Shown here: positions 62,980-64,000 of the stretch, one piece after another | Layout of the letters: every line of letters begins with the position of its first letter | Numbering within the stretch: the stretch's first letter is position 1 | Assembly: GCF_000189535.1 (NCBI RefSeq) | Contig: NC_015145.1 | Span: 2,170,001 to 2,234,000, forward strand | DNA from: Pseudarthrobacter phenanthrenivorans Sphe3 | GTDB taxonomy: Bacteria; Actinomycetota; Actinomycetes; Actinomycetales; Micrococcaceae | Direction: 5' to 3' | Length of the DNA stretch: 64,000 bases | Notes under the pieces: model-generated | The model's input: the letters and a program-made list of their open reading frames with translations, nothing else | The model's database searches: none | What the model was told of the DNA's origin: nothing | Program-made: the position numbers and the translations under genes

Positions 62980-64000
62980 ATGGAAAAAACCAGGCCGCCA
63001 AAACCGGCCGGCAAAAAATCCCTGCCGGCGCCGAATGGAACCAGCGACCCGGCACACCACGGCCTCCCCCTCCACGAGGTGGTCCTGCTGCTCGAGACGG
63101 ACCCCGTACGGGGTCTTGCAGAAGGCGAGGTGTCCCGGCGGCAGGCCCAGTTCGGCGCCAATGTGCTGCCCCGCTCCCGGCGCGGGGGCATCGCCCGCAA
63201 ACTCGCCCGGCAGTTCAACAATCCGCTGGTCTATGTGCTGCTGGCCGCGGCGGCAGTCACCCTGGTCCTTGGCGAGTACCTGGACTCGGTGGTCATCCTC
63301 GCCGTCGTCCTGGTGAACACCATCATCGGCTTTGTCCAGGAGGTCCGCGCGGAAGCCGCCCTGGACGCCCTGCACTCTCTGGTCCGGACCCGTGCCGTTG
63401 TCATGAGGGACGGACAGCGGCAGGAGGTCCCCTCCGAGGACCTTGTCCCTGGCGACCTTGTACTCCTCGAAGCGGGCGACAAGGTTCCGGCGGACCTCCG
63501 CCTGGTCCGGCTGTCCGGCCTCCGGGCCGACGAATCGGCGCTCACCGGCGAATCGGAGGCAGTGGCCAAGGACGAGGTGGTGCTTCCCCCCACCACCCCC
63601 GTGGCGGACCGCCGCAACATGGTCTACAGCGGCACCCTGGTGACTGCGGGCACCGGGACGGGCGTCGTGGTGGCAACCGGCGGCGAAACCGAACTCGGCG
63701 AAATCCACCGCCTCATGGGTTCCGTCCAGACGGTGGCAACGCCGCTGACGCGGAAACTTGCCCACTTCAGCACCACCCTCACAGTGGCCATCCTTGCCCT
63801 TGCCGCGGTGGCATTCCTTGCGGGAGTGGCACGCGGCCAGCAGCCGGCGGAAATGTTCACGGCCGCCGTCGCCCTGGCCGTGGGGGCGATCCCGGAAGGC
63901 CTGCCGGCTGCCGTCACCGTAACCCTTGCCATCGGCGTCCGCCGGATGGCCAGGCGCCGGGCCGTGGTCCGCCGCCTGCCGGTGGTGGAGACACTCGGCA
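62980..64000 (+). CDS. Cation-transporting P-type ATPase, type II, 5' part
   Basis: A frame open from the ATG at 62980 (AAGAAGGG upstream) to the right edge, 340 codons. N-terminal cation ATPase domain (GLPLHEVVLLLETDPVRGLA; FGANVLPRSRRGG), first helix pair, actuator loop with LTGESEAV (TGES 189-192), and the fourth helix with PEGLP at 305-309 in AVGAIPEGLPAAVTVTLAIG. PEGLP is typical of calcium- or sodium-type pumps (class IIA). The DKTGT site lies beyond the window. The mycobacterial relative CtpF belongs to the DosR regulon, fitting the context. It is 15 bases after the deacetylase gene. Confidence 0.93.
   Translation, partial: MEKTRPPKPAGKKSLPAPNGTSDPAHHGLPLHEVVLLLETDPVRGLAEGEVSRRQAQFGANVLPRSRRGGIARKLARQFNNPLVYVLLAAAAVTLVLGEYLDSVVILAVVLVNTIIGFVQEVRAEAALDALHSLVRTRAVVMRDGQRQEVPSEDLVPGDLVLLEAGDKVPADLRLVRLSGLRADESALTGESEAVAKDEVVLPPTTPVADRRNMVYSGTLVTAGTGTGVVVATGGETELGEIHRLMGSVQTVATPLTRKLAHFSTTLTVAILALAAVAFLAGVARGQQPAEMFTAAVALAVGAIPEGLPAAVTVTLAIGVRRMARRRAVVRRLPVVETLG

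Noticed and set aside
1..64000. Mobile elements, prophage, CRISPR array, tRNA or rRNA genes
   Set aside because: I looked for transposase or integrase motifs, regular direct repeats with spacers and tRNA cloverleaf sequences and saw none that I could support.

Overview
The window looks like core chromosome of a high-GC actinobacterium of the Micrococcaceae, most likely Arthrobacter or Pseudarthrobacter; this is an inference from gene content, order and codon use. Supporting signs are very GC-rich coding DNA, frequent GTG and TTG starts, an actinobacterial VLRF1-type release factor, mycoredoxin, MurT/GatD, PgsA1-type phosphatidylinositol-phosphate synthase, a DUF6504-DnaE2 pair and SigR-, LexA- and DosR-type sites. 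The stretch aspS - hisS - cyclophilin - relA - secFD/yajC - ruvBAC - yebC - pdxT ... pdxS - pgsA - HIT - thrS keeps the order known from Mycobacterium tuberculosis. I see no insertion sequence, prophage, CRISPR array, tRNA or rRNA.

Layout. 1-5.9 kb: end of a DUF948 gene, rpsD, rarA, acVLRF1, a GNAT enzyme and aspS. 6-14.4 kb: an APC permease, hisS, a membrane-anchored cyclophilin, a DUF349 protein, an orphan AbiEi-like antitoxin whose 3' end runs 120 bases into the end of relA, and bifunctional relA. 14.5-22 kb, all on the minus strand: secF, secD, yajC, then ruvB, ruvA, ruvC, yebC and pdxT. 22-27.5 kb: murT-gatD (lipid II amidation), a CapA lipoprotein and an M3 oligopeptidase. 27.5-28 kb holds a 27-bp-arm palindromic repeat and two hairpins. 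28-32 kb: pdxS and the thrS-HIT-pgsA operon. 32-36 kb: an SOS-type DUF6504-dnaE2 operon behind a LexA-like box but without imuA/imuB.

36-53 kb is accessory or housekeeping: a secreted unknown, chorismate mutase, VOC protein, SRAP/HMCES-type abasic-site protein, mycoredoxin behind a textbook SigR promoter, a lipoate-ligase-like protein, a PadR-AarF kinase pair with a phased triple repeat at the promoter, thioesterase, EEP nuclease, Nudix, phosphodiesterase, SDR, a coupled DksA-AlkD-DUF1810 operon, a LysM/NlpC hydrolase behind a c-di-AMP (ydaO) riboswitch, SelO and an APC transporter coupled to a frameshifted RNase Z.

53-64 kb reads as a stress island: small membrane and basic proteins, an orphan PaaK-like ligase, SHOCT and DUF5709 proteins, two universal stress proteins, DUF4389 and DoxX-like membrane proteins, a polysaccharide deacetylase and the start of a type II P-type ATPase. 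Three DosR/DevR-like boxes lie in the two divergent promoter regions in front of the universal stress genes, so part of this island is probably a hypoxia or redox-dormancy regulon. A second shared motif (TAAGCAnnCTnA) sits 33-41 bases before three stress-type genes.
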